Made by a program: the position numbers and the translations under genes. DNA of 64,000 nt from Sinomonas atrocyanea (lineage in GTDB: Bacteria > Actinomycetota > Actinomycetes > Actinomycetales > Micrococcaceae): the NCBI RefSeq assembly GCF_030812675.1, contig NZ_JAUSTE010000001.1, positions 248,001 to 312,000 on the forward strand. The letters are read 5' to 3'. Under the pieces are notes generated by a model, which ran no database searches, had not been told where the DNA came from, and saw nothing but the letters and a program-made list of their open reading frames with translations. Below are positions 56,179 through 64,000 of this stretch, piece by piece. Within the stretch, counting starts at the first letter, position 1. Every line of letters begins with the position of its first letter.

Positions 56179-57657
56179 TCAGGCCTGATCGAGCCTCAGG
56201 ACGATCTGCACCACGGTTCCGCCGCCGGCGCGCTCGTGCCAGGAGATCGTCCCGGCGAGCTCACTCGTGACGAGGGTGCGCACGATCTGCAGTCCCAGCC
56301 CCTCGTGCCGGGTCTGGCCGGGCGGGAGCCCGATGCCGTCGTCCTCCACCGTGACCTCGAGCTCCTCGACGCCGGCCTCGTCTCGGCGGCGGTCGGCGGT
56401 GAGCCACACCGTGCCGGAACGGTCCGCGAGCCCGTGCTCCACCGCGTTGGTCACCAGCTCGTTGATCACGAGGGCCAGCGGGGTCGCGAAGTCGCTGGGC
56501 AGGTCCCCGAAGTCGCCCTTCCGCTCGGTGGCCACGTGCTGGCCTTCGGTGGCGACCTCGGCCGAGAGGCGGAACTGCCGGCCGATCAGCTCATCGAAGT
56601 CAACGGTCTGGGTCAGCCCCTGCGACAGCGTCTCGTGGACGAGCGCGATGGTCGCGACGCGACGCATGGCCTGCTCGAGTCCCTGCTTGGCCTCCTCGCT
56701 CTTCATTCGGCGCGACTGCATGCGCAGGAGGGCGGCCACGGTCTGCAGGTTGTTCTTCACCCGGTGGTGGATCTCTCGGATGGTGGCGTCCTTCGTGACG
56801 AGTTCCATCTCCCGGCGGCGCAGCTCGGACACGTCCCGGCACAGGACGAGCGCCCCGAAGCGCTCGTGCTCGTCGCGCAGCGGGATGGCCCGCAGGGACA
56901 GGCTCACCCCGCGCGACTCGATCTCGCTGCGCCACGGCATGCGCCCGGTGACGACGAGCGGGAGCGTCTCGTCGACGAGCCGGCGGTCCTTGAGCAGCCC
57001 CGTCGCGACCTCGGCGAGCGAGCGTCCCTCGAGTGAATCGACGCCGCCGAGGCGTCGGAACGCGGAGACCCCGTTGGGGCTCGCGTACTGGACGATGCCG
57101 TCGGCGTCGAGCCGGATGAGTCCGTCGCCCACGCGCGGGGCGCCGCGCCGGGAACCGGTCGGCGAGGCGAAGTCCGGCCAGAGGCCCAGGGTCCCCATGC
57201 GCAGCAGGTCGTAGGCGCACTGGCGGTACGTGAGCTCGAGCCGGCTCGGCATGCGCGAGCTCGAGAGGTCGAGGTGGGAGGTCACCACGGCCAGGGTCCG
57301 GCCGTTGCGCACGAACGGCACGGCCTCGACGCGCAGGGCCATCTCGGAGTTGAAGTTGGTCTCGTGGTGGCGCTCGATCGTCTGGCTGTTCCACGCGCGG
57401 TCGACCAGCGGCTTGAGGTCAGAGCGGATGCGCTCCCCCACGAAGTCGCTGTGGAAGACCGTATGCGTGGTCGAGGGCCGCACGTGGGCGAGGGCGATGT
57501 AGCCGTCCTCGGGGTGGGGGAACCAGAGTGCGAGGTCGGCGAAGGCGAGGTCGGCCACGAGCTGCCAGTCCCCCACGAGCAGGTGCAGCCACTCGGCGTC
57601 CCCCGGACCGAGGTCGGCGTGCTCCCTGATCGGGTCCGTGAAGATGGCCACTCGCAC
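56179..57657 (-). CDS. pdtaS: PdtaS-like sensor histidine kinase (HisKA_2/HWE-type)
   Basis: A 492-aa soluble kinase. It has an N-terminal GAF-like domain (about 1-150), a PAS domain (about 180-280), a HisKA_2 phosphoacceptor region EIHHRVKNNLQTVAALLRMQ near 294-313 and an HATPase_c domain (about 390-492) with NELVTNAVEHG and EDDGIGLPPG. The layout and the whiB1 neighbour match PdtaS (Rv3220c), whose partner PdtaR is an ANTAR RNA-binding antiterminator that is encoded elsewhere. No transmembrane helix, so it senses a cytoplasmic signal. GTG start at 57657; another GTG two codons later is equally possible. Confidence 0.9.
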   Translation of the reverse strand: MRVAIFTDPIREHADLGPGDAEWLHLLVGDWQLVADLAFADLALWFPHPEDGYIALAHVRPSTTHTVFHSDFVGERIRSDLKPLVDRAWNSQTIERHHETNFNSEMALRVEAVPFVRNGRTLAVVTSHLDLSSSRMPSRLELTYRQCAYDLLRMGTLGLWPDFASPTGSRRGAPRVGDGLIRLDADGIVQYASPNGVSAFRRLGGVDSLEGRSLAEVATGLLKDRRLVDETLPLVVTGRMPWRSEIESRGVSLSLRAIPLRDEHERFGALVLCRDVSELRRREMELVTKDATIREIHHRVKNNLQTVAALLRMQSRRMKSEEAKQGLEQAMRRVATIALVHETLSQGLTQTVDFDELIGRQFRLSAEVATEGQHVATERKGDFGDLPSDFATPLALVINELVTNAVEHGLADRSGTVWLTADRRRDEAGVEELEVTVEDDGIGLPPGQTRHEGLGLQIVRTLVTSELAGTISWHERAGGGTVVQIVLRLDQA

Positions 57658-57772
57658 TGCCTCGTTTCCCGCCTTCGTCAGCGCCCGGGACGCCCGCCTG
57701 CCGGGCTCCCGCCAGCTGCGGGGACGAGAGGGCCGCGAGGGCGGTGCCCTCGCGGCCTCCGGCGTCAGCGCC

Positions 57773-60700
57773 CTAGGAGCGCACGATCGACCGCAGCAGC
57801 CTCAATGCTACCGAGAGCGAGGCGATGTCGTCGCGCTCGAGGGAGTTGACCTCGGCGAACATCGCCGCGGCCCGGTTGAGCTGCTCGCGGTTCTCCCCTT
57901 CCCACACCGCCAGCCGGGCCTCGGGCGCGAGCGTGTCCGGCGCGGCGTCCATGATCGAGCGTGTGAAGTCGGCCACCGTGCTGTAGAGGTCGTCGCGCAG
58001 CGCGGCCCGGGCGAGCGCCTCCCAGCGGTCCCGGCGCGGCAGCGCCGTGATGCGCTCGAGCAGCCCGTCGACCCGGAACCGGTCGAAGACCGTGTAGTAC
58101 ACGCCTGCGACCTGCTCGATCGAGGCGCCGCTGGTCTGGGCGATGCGGGCCACGTCCAGCAGCGCGTAGCTCTCGAACAGCTCCGCCCACCGGTGGGCGA
58201 GATCTTCGGGCAGCCCCCACGAGCGCGCCCGGTCCAGCCACGCGGCGACCCGCTCGGCGTCCTGTCCCCGCAGGTAGTCGAGCAGCCGGGCGCGCAGCGT
58301 CGCGAGCGGCGCGCCGTAGTCCTGGACCACCTGGGCGATGGGCGCCCCGGTGGCGCCCTGATGGATGAGCCAGCGGACGGCCCGGTCCAGGAGCCGGCGG
58401 ATGTCCAGGTGGATGGCGGTCCAGTGCTCGGTGGGGAACGAGGCCGGGAGCGCGTTGAGCGCCTCGGTCATCTCGTCGAGCCGGTACACCTCGCGCAGGG
58501 CGACGAACGCCTTGGCGACGGCGGCCGGCGTCGCGCTCGTCTCCTCGATGGTGCGGAACGCGAACGTGATGCCGCCGAGGTTAATCATGTCGTTCGCCAC
58601 CACGGTGGCGATGATCTCGCGGCGCAGCGGGTGGCTGTCGAGGTCCGTGTCGAAGCGCTCGGCCAGCTCGACCGGGAAGTACTCGCGCAGGGTGCCGCGG
58701 AACCAGGGGTCGTCGGCGAGGTCGCTGTCGCGCAGCGCCTCGGTCAGCTCGATCTTGGCGTAGGCGACGAGGACCGACAGTTCGGGGGCGGTGAGCCCCT
58801 GCCCCTGCTCGAGCCGCTTGTGCAGCTGCGCGGTGCTCGGCAGCGACTCGAGCGAGCGGTTGAGGTCGGCCTCCTCCTCGAGCCAGTCCATGAGGCGCTC
58901 GAAGCTCGGGCTCCACTCGACGACCCGTGCGCGGTCGTTGACGAGCAGGATGTTCTGGTCGATGTTGTCGGCGAGGACCAGGCGGGCCACCTCGTCCGTC
59001 ATCGTGGCGAGGAACGCGGCCCGCTCCTCGGCGGCCAGCTTCCCGGCGGCGACCATGCGGTCCACGAAGATCTTGATGTTGACCTCGTGGTCGGACGTGT
59101 CGACGCCGGCCGAGTTGTCGATCGCGTCGGTGTTGATGATGACGCCCTGCAGCGCCGCCTCGATCCGACCCTGCTGCGTGAAGCCCAGGTTGCCGCCCTC
59201 GCCGACGACCTTGACCCGCAGGTCGCGCCCGTCCACCCGGATCGCGTCGTTGGCCTTGTCGCCCACCTCGGCATTCGTCTCGGCGCTGGACTTGACGTAC
59301 GTGCCGATCCCGCCGTTGTAGAACAGGTCCACCGGGGCGAGCAGGACCGCCCGGAGGATCTCGGCGACGCTCAGCTGCGTGGTCCCCTCCGGCAGACCCA
59401 GCGCCTGGCGCACCTCCTCGGAGACGGGGATCCACTTGGCCGTGCGCGGGTACACCCCGCCGCCGGCGCTGATCAGCTCGCGGTCGTAGTCGTCCCAGGA
59501 CGAGCGCGGAAGGTCGAAGAGGCGCCGCCTCTCCGCGTAGGAGGCCGCGGCGTCGGGCGTCGGATCGAGGAAGATGTGGCGGTGGTCGAAGGCCGCCACG
59601 AGACGGATGTGCTCCGAGAGGAGCATGCCGTTGCCGAAGACGTCACCCGACATGTCGCCGACGCCGACCACGGTGAAGTCCTCGGTCTGGGTGTCCACGT
59701 CGATCTCGCTGAAGTGCCGCTTGACGGACTCCCACGCGCCCCGGGCCGTGATGCCCATGGCCTTGTGGTCGTAGCCGACCGAGCCGCCGGAGGCGAAGGC
59801 GTCGCCGAGCCAGAACCCGTACTCCTGGGAGAGGCCGTTGGCGATGTCGGAGAAGCTCGCGGTGCCCTTGTCGGCCGCGACGACGAGGTAGGAGTCGTCA
59901 TCGTCGTGGCGCACGACGCCGGCCGGCGGCACGACCTTCTCGGTCACCGCCGCTCCGTCCCCGGCGGTGCCCGGGGCGGCCTCGCTGACCCGGTTGTCCG
60001 TGATGTCGAGCAGGCCGCGGATGAAGGTCTTGTAGCTCTCCACGCCCTCGGCGAGCCAGGCCGCCCTGTCCTGGGCCGGGTCCGGGAGCCGCTTCGCGTA
60101 GAAGCCGCCCTTGGCGCCCGTGGGCACGATGACTGCGTTCTTGACCACCTGGGCCTTGACGAGGCCGAGGATCTCGGTGCGGAAGTCCTCGCGCCGGTCC
60201 GACCAGCGCAGGCCGCCGCGGGCCACCTTGCCGAAGCGGAGGTGGACGCCCTCGACGCGCGGGGAGTACACCCAGATCTCGTAGGCCGGCCGGGGCGAGG
60301 GGAGCCCCTCGATCAGGCCCGGGCTGAACTTGAAGCTCAGGTACGGGCGGTCCAGATAGTAGTTGGTGCGCAGCGTGGACTCGATGAGGTTGATGAACGC
60401 GCGCAGGAGTCGGTCCGCGTCCAGCGTCGGGACCTGCTCGAGGGCGGCCGCGAGCTCCTCCTTCACCTGGGCGCTGCGCCGCTCGCGCTCCTCGTCGGCG
60501 AGCTCCGGGTCGAAGCGGGCCTCGAAGAGCCCCACGAGGCGCCGGGTGACCTCGGCGTTGCCCAGCAGGGTGTCCCCGATGAAGCCGAACGAGTTCGAGT
60601 TCCCGATCTGGCGCATGTACTTCGCGTAGGCGCGCAGCATCTGCGTCTGGCGGGAGCGGAGGCCCTCCCTCAGCACGAGGCGGTCGAGGCTGTCCGACTC

Positions 60701-62695
60701 GGTCTCGCCCGCGAGCGCCTGGCCGAACGACTCGGCCAGGAGGGCGCCGGTGGAGACCGGGTCGATCCCGGCGGGATACTTCAGCCCGAGGTCGTAGAGG
60801 AAGAATTCGCGGCTGTCACCGGTCTCGATCTCGAACGGGCGCTCGTCGAGGACCTCGAGGCCGAGGTTGTGGAAGTACGGCAGGATCTGGCTGAGGCTCC
60901 TGGGCTCGAAGAGGTAGAGCTTGACCCGGGCATCCTCCTCGAGGGCCTCGCCGTCGCCCTGCGGCAGGTACACGTGGACGGCCGGGCGCTCGCCGGTGGC
61001 AGCCCCGGGCTCGGCGGACACTGCGCCTCGTGCCGCCGCGTAGTCCTCGAAGCGCGTGATGTCCTCGAGCGCGTCCTCGATGGTGAAGTCCACCCGGTAG
61101 GAGGCCGGGAACGCCTCGCCCCAGACCGCCGCGAGGTGCTCGGCCGCTTCGAGGGGCCGGTTCTCGTGCAGGACCTGGGCGATGCCCTCGCTCCAGGATC
61201 GGGTCGCGGTGACGAGGCGCTGCTCGAGCGCGTCCCGGTCGACGGCGCGCAGGTCCGCCCCGCTGGTCTCCTTCGGCAGGCGGATGCGGAAGTACAGCCG
61301 CGCGAGCGCCGAATCGCTCATGTGCGAGTCGTAGTCGATCGAGTTGGAGTGGAACTCCTTCCCGAGCTCCTGCTCGATGCGGCGGCGCACCGCGGTGTTG
61401 TAGCGGTCCTTGGGCAGGTACACGACTGCGTTCATGAACCGGCCGTAGATGTCCGGGCGGAGGAACAGCCGGGTCCTGCGGCGCTCCTGCAGCCGGTGGA
61501 TCCTCGTGACGGTGTCCAGCAGGGTCTGCGTGTCGATCTGCATGAGCTCGTCGCGCGGGTACGTCTCTAGGATGGCGAGGAGGTCCTTGCCCGAGTGTGA
61601 GTCGGCGGGGAAGCCCGAGCTCCGCATGACCTTCTCGATCTTGTCCTTCACAATCGGGACGGTCCGCGCCGACTGCGTGTACGCGCTCGAGGCGAAGAGC
61701 CCGATGAACCGGCGCTCGCCGTCGACCTTCCCGGCCGCGTCGAAACGCTTGATGCCGATGTAGTCGAGGTAGGCCGGACGGTGGACGGTGCTGCGGGAGT
61801 TCGCCTTGGTGATCACGAGCGCCTTGCGCTCGCGGGCGTGCTCCTGTCCCTCGGCCGTGAGGTGCTGGAGGGCGTGCCCCGCGTCGCCCCGAAGCAGCCC
61901 GAGCCCGCTGCCCTCGACCAGCTCGAGGACGTCCTCGCCGTCGACCGTCGTGAGGTCGTACTCGCGGTAGCCGAGGAAGGTGAAGTTGCCGGCGTCGAGC
62001 CAGCGGAGGAGATCCTGGGTGGGGACGAGGTCCGGGATGTCCTCGGCGCCGACGACGGAGCCCAGGCCCTCGGCGATCTCGAGCGCCTTGGACCGCATGG
62101 CCTGCCAGTCCTCCACCGCCGCGCGCACGTCGCCGAGGACGCGGCGGACCCCGTCGACGAGCTCGGTCTTGGTGGCCGCGGAGGCCCGGTTCGTCTCGAT
62201 GGCGATCCACGACTCGATGTGGGTCGCATTGTCGCCGTCGGCGACGAGCGCGCTCAGCAGGGGCATGGTCGCCGTGTCGCCGCTCGTCATGCCCCACTGC
62301 GCGGGCACGCGCTGGACGGCGACGAGGCCGCCGTCGCTCTTGCGGCGGGTCACGACGAACATGGGGTGCACGACGAGGTGGATGGGCGCGCCCTGGCGCA
62401 CGAGCTCCGCGCTGACCGAGTCGACCAGGAAGGGCATGTCGTCGGTGACGATGTAGACCACGCTGCGGCCGCCCTCGTCGACGACGGCGATGTTGGCGGT
62501 GCCCGTCTCTCGGCCCTCGGCGACGGCCCAGTGCTCGCGGGCCCGGTCCGCGAGGGCTTCGCCCGGGTACGCCTGCCTGTCTTCTTCGGCGAGGTGCTCG
62601 TAGTAGTCCGCGAGGAACTTCGTTTCCTGGTCCGCTGACGGGAACGGGGTCTGCTGGGCAGTACCTGTCGACACTCTGGCTCGCCTCCGGTGCAT
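57773..62695 (-). CDS. gdh: Large NAD-dependent glutamate dehydrogenase
   Basis: A 1640-aa catabolic enzyme that oxidises glutamate to 2-oxoglutarate and ammonia with NAD+. The N-terminal half (about 1-700) has the ACT-like regulatory and helical domains of the 160-180 kDa GDH class, with VYIVTDDMPFLVDSVSAEL near 80-98. The catalytic domain (about 740-1240) contains LRWSDRREDFRTEILGLVKA and PTGAKGGFYAKRLPDP near 850-870, which holds the substrate lysine. A long helical C-terminal part completes the protein. The length matches M. tuberculosis Rv2476c (about 1624 aa). The ATG at 62695 has GAGGTGG upstream; a GTG at 62674 with GGAGG is an alternative. Confidence 0.95.
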   Translation of the reverse strand: MHRRRARVSTGTAQQTPFPSADQETKFLADYYEHLAEEDRQAYPGEALADRAREHWAVAEGRETGTANIAVVDEGGRSVVYIVTDDMPFLVDSVSAELVRQGAPIHLVVHPMFVVTRRKSDGGLVAVQRVPAQWGMTSGDTATMPLLSALVADGDNATHIESWIAIETNRASAATKTELVDGVRRVLGDVRAAVEDWQAMRSKALEIAEGLGSVVGAEDIPDLVPTQDLLRWLDAGNFTFLGYREYDLTTVDGEDVLELVEGSGLGLLRGDAGHALQHLTAEGQEHARERKALVITKANSRSTVHRPAYLDYIGIKRFDAAGKVDGERRFIGLFASSAYTQSARTVPIVKDKIEKVMRSSGFPADSHSGKDLLAILETYPRDELMQIDTQTLLDTVTRIHRLQERRRTRLFLRPDIYGRFMNAVVYLPKDRYNTAVRRRIEQELGKEFHSNSIDYDSHMSDSALARLYFRIRLPKETSGADLRAVDRDALEQRLVTATRSWSEGIAQVLHENRPLEAAEHLAAVWGEAFPASYRVDFTIEDALEDITRFEDYAAARGAVSAEPGAATGERPAVHVYLPQGDGEALEEDARVKLYLFEPRSLSQILPYFHNLGLEVLDERPFEIETGDSREFFLYDLGLKYPAGIDPVSTGALLAESFGQALAGETESDSLDRLVLREGLRSRQTQMLRAYAKYMRQIGNSNSFGFIGDTLLGNAEVTRRLVGLFEARFDPELADEERERRSAQVKEELAAALEQVPTLDADRLLRAFINLIESTLRTNYYLDRPYLSFKFSPGLIEGLPSPRPAYEIWVYSPRVEGVHLRFGKVARGGLRWSDRREDFRTEILGLVKAQVVKNAVIVPTGAKGGFYAKRLPDPAQDRAAWLAEGVESYKTFIRGLLDITDNRVSEAAPGTAGDGAAVTEKVVPPAGVVRHDDDDSYLVVAADKGTASFSDIANGLSQEYGFWLGDAFASGGSVGYDHKAMGITARGAWESVKRHFSEIDVDTQTEDFTVVGVGDMSGDVFGNGMLLSEHIRLVAAFDHRHIFLDPTPDAAASYAERRRLFDLPRSSWDDYDRELISAGGGVYPRTAKWIPVSEEVRQALGLPEGTTQLSVAEILRAVLLAPVDLFYNGGIGTYVKSSAETNAEVGDKANDAIRVDGRDLRVKVVGEGGNLGFTQQGRIEAALQGVIINTDAIDNSAGVDTSDHEVNIKIFVDRMVAAGKLAAEERAAFLATMTDEVARLVLADNIDQNILLVNDRARVVEWSPSFERLMDWLEEEADLNRSLESLPSTAQLHKRLEQGQGLTAPELSVLVAYAKIELTEALRDSDLADDPWFRGTLREYFPVELAERFDTDLDSHPLRREIIATVVANDMINLGGITFAFRTIEETSATPAAVAKAFVALREVYRLDEMTEALNALPASFPTEHWTAIHLDIRRLLDRAVRWLIHQGATGAPIAQVVQDYGAPLATLRARLLDYLRGQDAERVAAWLDRARSWGLPEDLAHRWAELFESYALLDVARIAQTSGASIEQVAGVYYTVFDRFRVDGLLERITALPRRDRWEALARAALRDDLYSTVADFTRSIMDAAPDTLAPEARLAVWEGENREQLNRAAAMFAEVNSLERDDIASLSVALRLLRSIVRS

Positions 62696-62728
62696 GTGGC
62701 TGCCACCTCGCAGCCCTCTGACTCGAGC

Positions 62729-64000
62729 CTAGCGCGGCACGGGCACCCGAGCTTTGGCACCCGGTACAGCGAATCTCCGTTTTCGCTGTCGAGGTGCACA
62801 CACGATTTCGGCGATGCTGTGCCGCATCGCAGACTCGGGCGCGGCCTCCAGGAGCACCTGCCCCGCGAGCAGCGCCGCGTCCGCGGCCTCCGCTTCGTGC
62901 GGCACCATGGCTCCGATGGGGATGCCGGGGCCGAAGCGCTCCCAGGCCTCGCGCAGCGCGCGGTCCGGCGACCGCCCCACCGCGGAGGCCCGGAGCCGGT
63001 TGAACACCACCGTCGGCGCCACGCCCGGCACGGCCTGCTCCAGCTCGGCCAGCGCGCGCACCAGGCGCGGCATGCCGATGGAGTCGGCCGCTCCGACCGC
63101 GAGGACCCGGTCGGCCAGTTCGAGCGCGCGCAGGGTTGTCCCGTTGCGGCGCGGCGCCATCGTGTCGAAGCTGAGCTCCTCATCGGCCTCGAGGCAGAAC
63201 CCGGTGTCGACGACGACGAACTCGGCGAGCTCCCGGCAGCGCTCGAGCACGGACCCGAAGGCTGCGGCACGCAGCTCGGGCCAGCGGTCGGCCCGGGTGA
63301 GCCCCGTGAGCACGCGGAGCACCCCTGCGCCCGTGACGACGGGACTCGCGACGCGCTCGAGCGGACCGCGCTCGAGCAGGCCCTGGTCAGCGAGCCTGCA
63401 GGCCTGGGCGAGGCCGGCGGAATCGTCGAGGAGGCCCAGCACGCCCGCCACCGACGGGCCGTACGTGTCGGCGTCGACGAGGACCACGCTGCGGCCGTCC
63501 GCAGCGAGCTCGGCCGCGCAGTTGACGGCGATTGTGGTCCGCCCGGGCGAGCCGATCGGGCCCCAGACGGCGATGACAGTGCCGAGCTCCCCCGGCTCGG
63601 GCCCGTCCTCCGGCGGTTCGGCCTCGGCCTCGACGGTGGGCCGCGCCCCCGCTAGGCCGAAGGAGGAGGAGGGCCGGTCGGCCGAGAGCGCGGCGGCGGC
63701 ATCGACCGCCTCGCCGATCAGGCGCGCGAGTTCCTGGGGCGGAACGGACTCGGAGGCCGCGAGCACCCCGAGTCCCGCGAGCCGGGCGCGCTCAGCGTCG
63801 TCGTCCGTGAGGCCCACGAGGGCTACCCCGACCGTCCCGAGCCGGTCGACGAGCGTTGCGGTGACCTCCTGGGTCCCGCCAGTGACCACCGCCGCCCGGG
63901 CCAGGCCCGTCTGGCAGGCGGCGACGAGCTCGGCCAGCTCGGAGCAGCGGCGCACCACCGTCACCGGCCCGTGCAGGCGCTCGAGGGATCCCACGAGTTC
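62729..64000 (-). CDS. CpaE/TadZ-like ParA-family protein, 5' end cut by window edge
   Basis: At least 421 aa. The frame remains open to the last base of the window (an in-frame GTG is at 63994), so the N-terminus is probably missing. The N-terminal part resembles a receiver-like pseudo-domain (about 1-105), then an acidic linker, then a MinD/ParA ATPase domain (about 138-400) with the P-loop WGPIGSPGRTTIA near 144-156. The usual Lys of the P-loop is Arg here, and the signature Lys of the deviant motif is absent. VVLVDADTYGPSV is the switch region. Such proteins position tad pili; the tad operon in this window lacks one. A SAF- or division-related role is also possible. Confidence 0.8.
   Translation of the reverse strand, partial: ELVGSLERLHGPVTVVRRCSELAELVAACQTGLARAAVVTGGTQEVTATLVDRLGTVGVALVGLTDDDAERARLAGLGVLAASESVPPQELARLIGEAVDAAAALSADRPSSSFGLAGARPTVEAEAEPPEDGPEPGELGTVIAVWGPIGSPGRTTIAVNCAAELAADGRSVVLVDADTYGPSVAGVLGLLDDSAGLAQACRLADQGLLERGPLERVASPVVTGAGVLRVLTGLTRADRWPELRAAAFGSVLERCRELAEFVVVDTGFCLEADEELSFDTMAPRRNGTTLRALELADRVLAVGAADSIGMPRLVRALAELEQAVPGVAPTVVFNRLRASAVGRSPDRALREAWERFGPGIPIGAMVPHEAEAADAALLAGQVLLEAAPESAMRHSIAEIVCAPRQRKRRFAVPGAKARVPVPR

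Noticed and set aside
57638-61570. A 1310-codon open frame on the plus strand opposite the glutamate dehydrogenase gene
   Set aside because: It is exactly antisense to a long gene of clear family; its translation is Arg/Gly/Val/Leu-rich low complexity without motifs, as expected for complementary frames in very GC-rich DNA.

Overview
The window is very GC-rich, densely packed DNA from a Gram-positive actinobacterium. The best guess is Micrococcaceae, near Arthrobacter or Sinomonas. Support comes from the tmRNA tag ANSKRTDFALAA, a WhiB1-type protein next to a PdtaS-type kinase, a very large NAD-dependent glutamate dehydrogenase, an actinobacterial tad pilus locus, LGFP-repeat cell-wall hydrolases, and frequent ATGA or GTGA stop/start overlaps with GTG and TTG starts. 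I see no insertion sequence, prophage, CRISPR array, rRNA or tRNA.

Layout. 1-2.0 kb: the end of an Nramp-type Mn transporter gene and its MntR-like regulator. 2.0-3.8 kb: a DHA2 efflux pump and a small DUF2568 membrane protein. 4.2-9.8 kb, minus strand: ftsE, ftsX, an M23 (EnvC-like) peptidase, smpB, a GH3 (NagZ-like) lipid-anchored or membrane protein, and ssrA (tmRNA). 9.9-17.8 kb, minus: a catabolic operon of livK-, livG-, livF-, livH- and livM-like genes, an AMP-forming acyl-CoA synthetase, a TetR regulator and an alpha/beta hydrolase. It sits between ftsE and prfB, which are neighbours in many actinobacteria. 18.0-20.5 kb: prfB (with its own terminator) and an LGFP-repeat M15 carboxypeptidase. 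20.6-25.2 kb, minus: a tad (Flp pilus) operon.

25.3-50.7 kb is an envelope polysaccharide region. It holds dTDP-rhamnose synthesis (rmlB and a fused rmlC-rmlD on the minus strand, rmlA divergent), a secreted GH25 lysozyme with seven LGFP repeats, GT2 glycosyltransferases, a Wzx-type flippase, a DUF2304 protein, a DUF6541 membrane protein, a GtrA/GtrB pair with a GT-C enzyme, an OafA-type acyltransferase, an orphan ferric-siderophore-type binding lipoprotein, a second GT-C enzyme, a Wzm/Wzt-type ABC exporter, a GlfT2-like galactofuranosyltransferase and UDP-galactopyranose mutase. Together these predict a rhamnose- and galactofuranose-containing glycan that is exported, side-chain modified and O-acylated.

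50.9-64.0 kb: an FHA-containing EssC/EccC-like ATPase with no type VII substrates beside it, a small membrane protein, whiB1 with a CRP-like site upstream, pdtaS, the large NAD-GDH, and a CpaE/TadZ-like ParA-family protein cut by the window edge. The CpaE-like protein is the tad component missing from the pilus operon at 20-25 kb. All assignments are by reading motifs and gene order; no database search was run.
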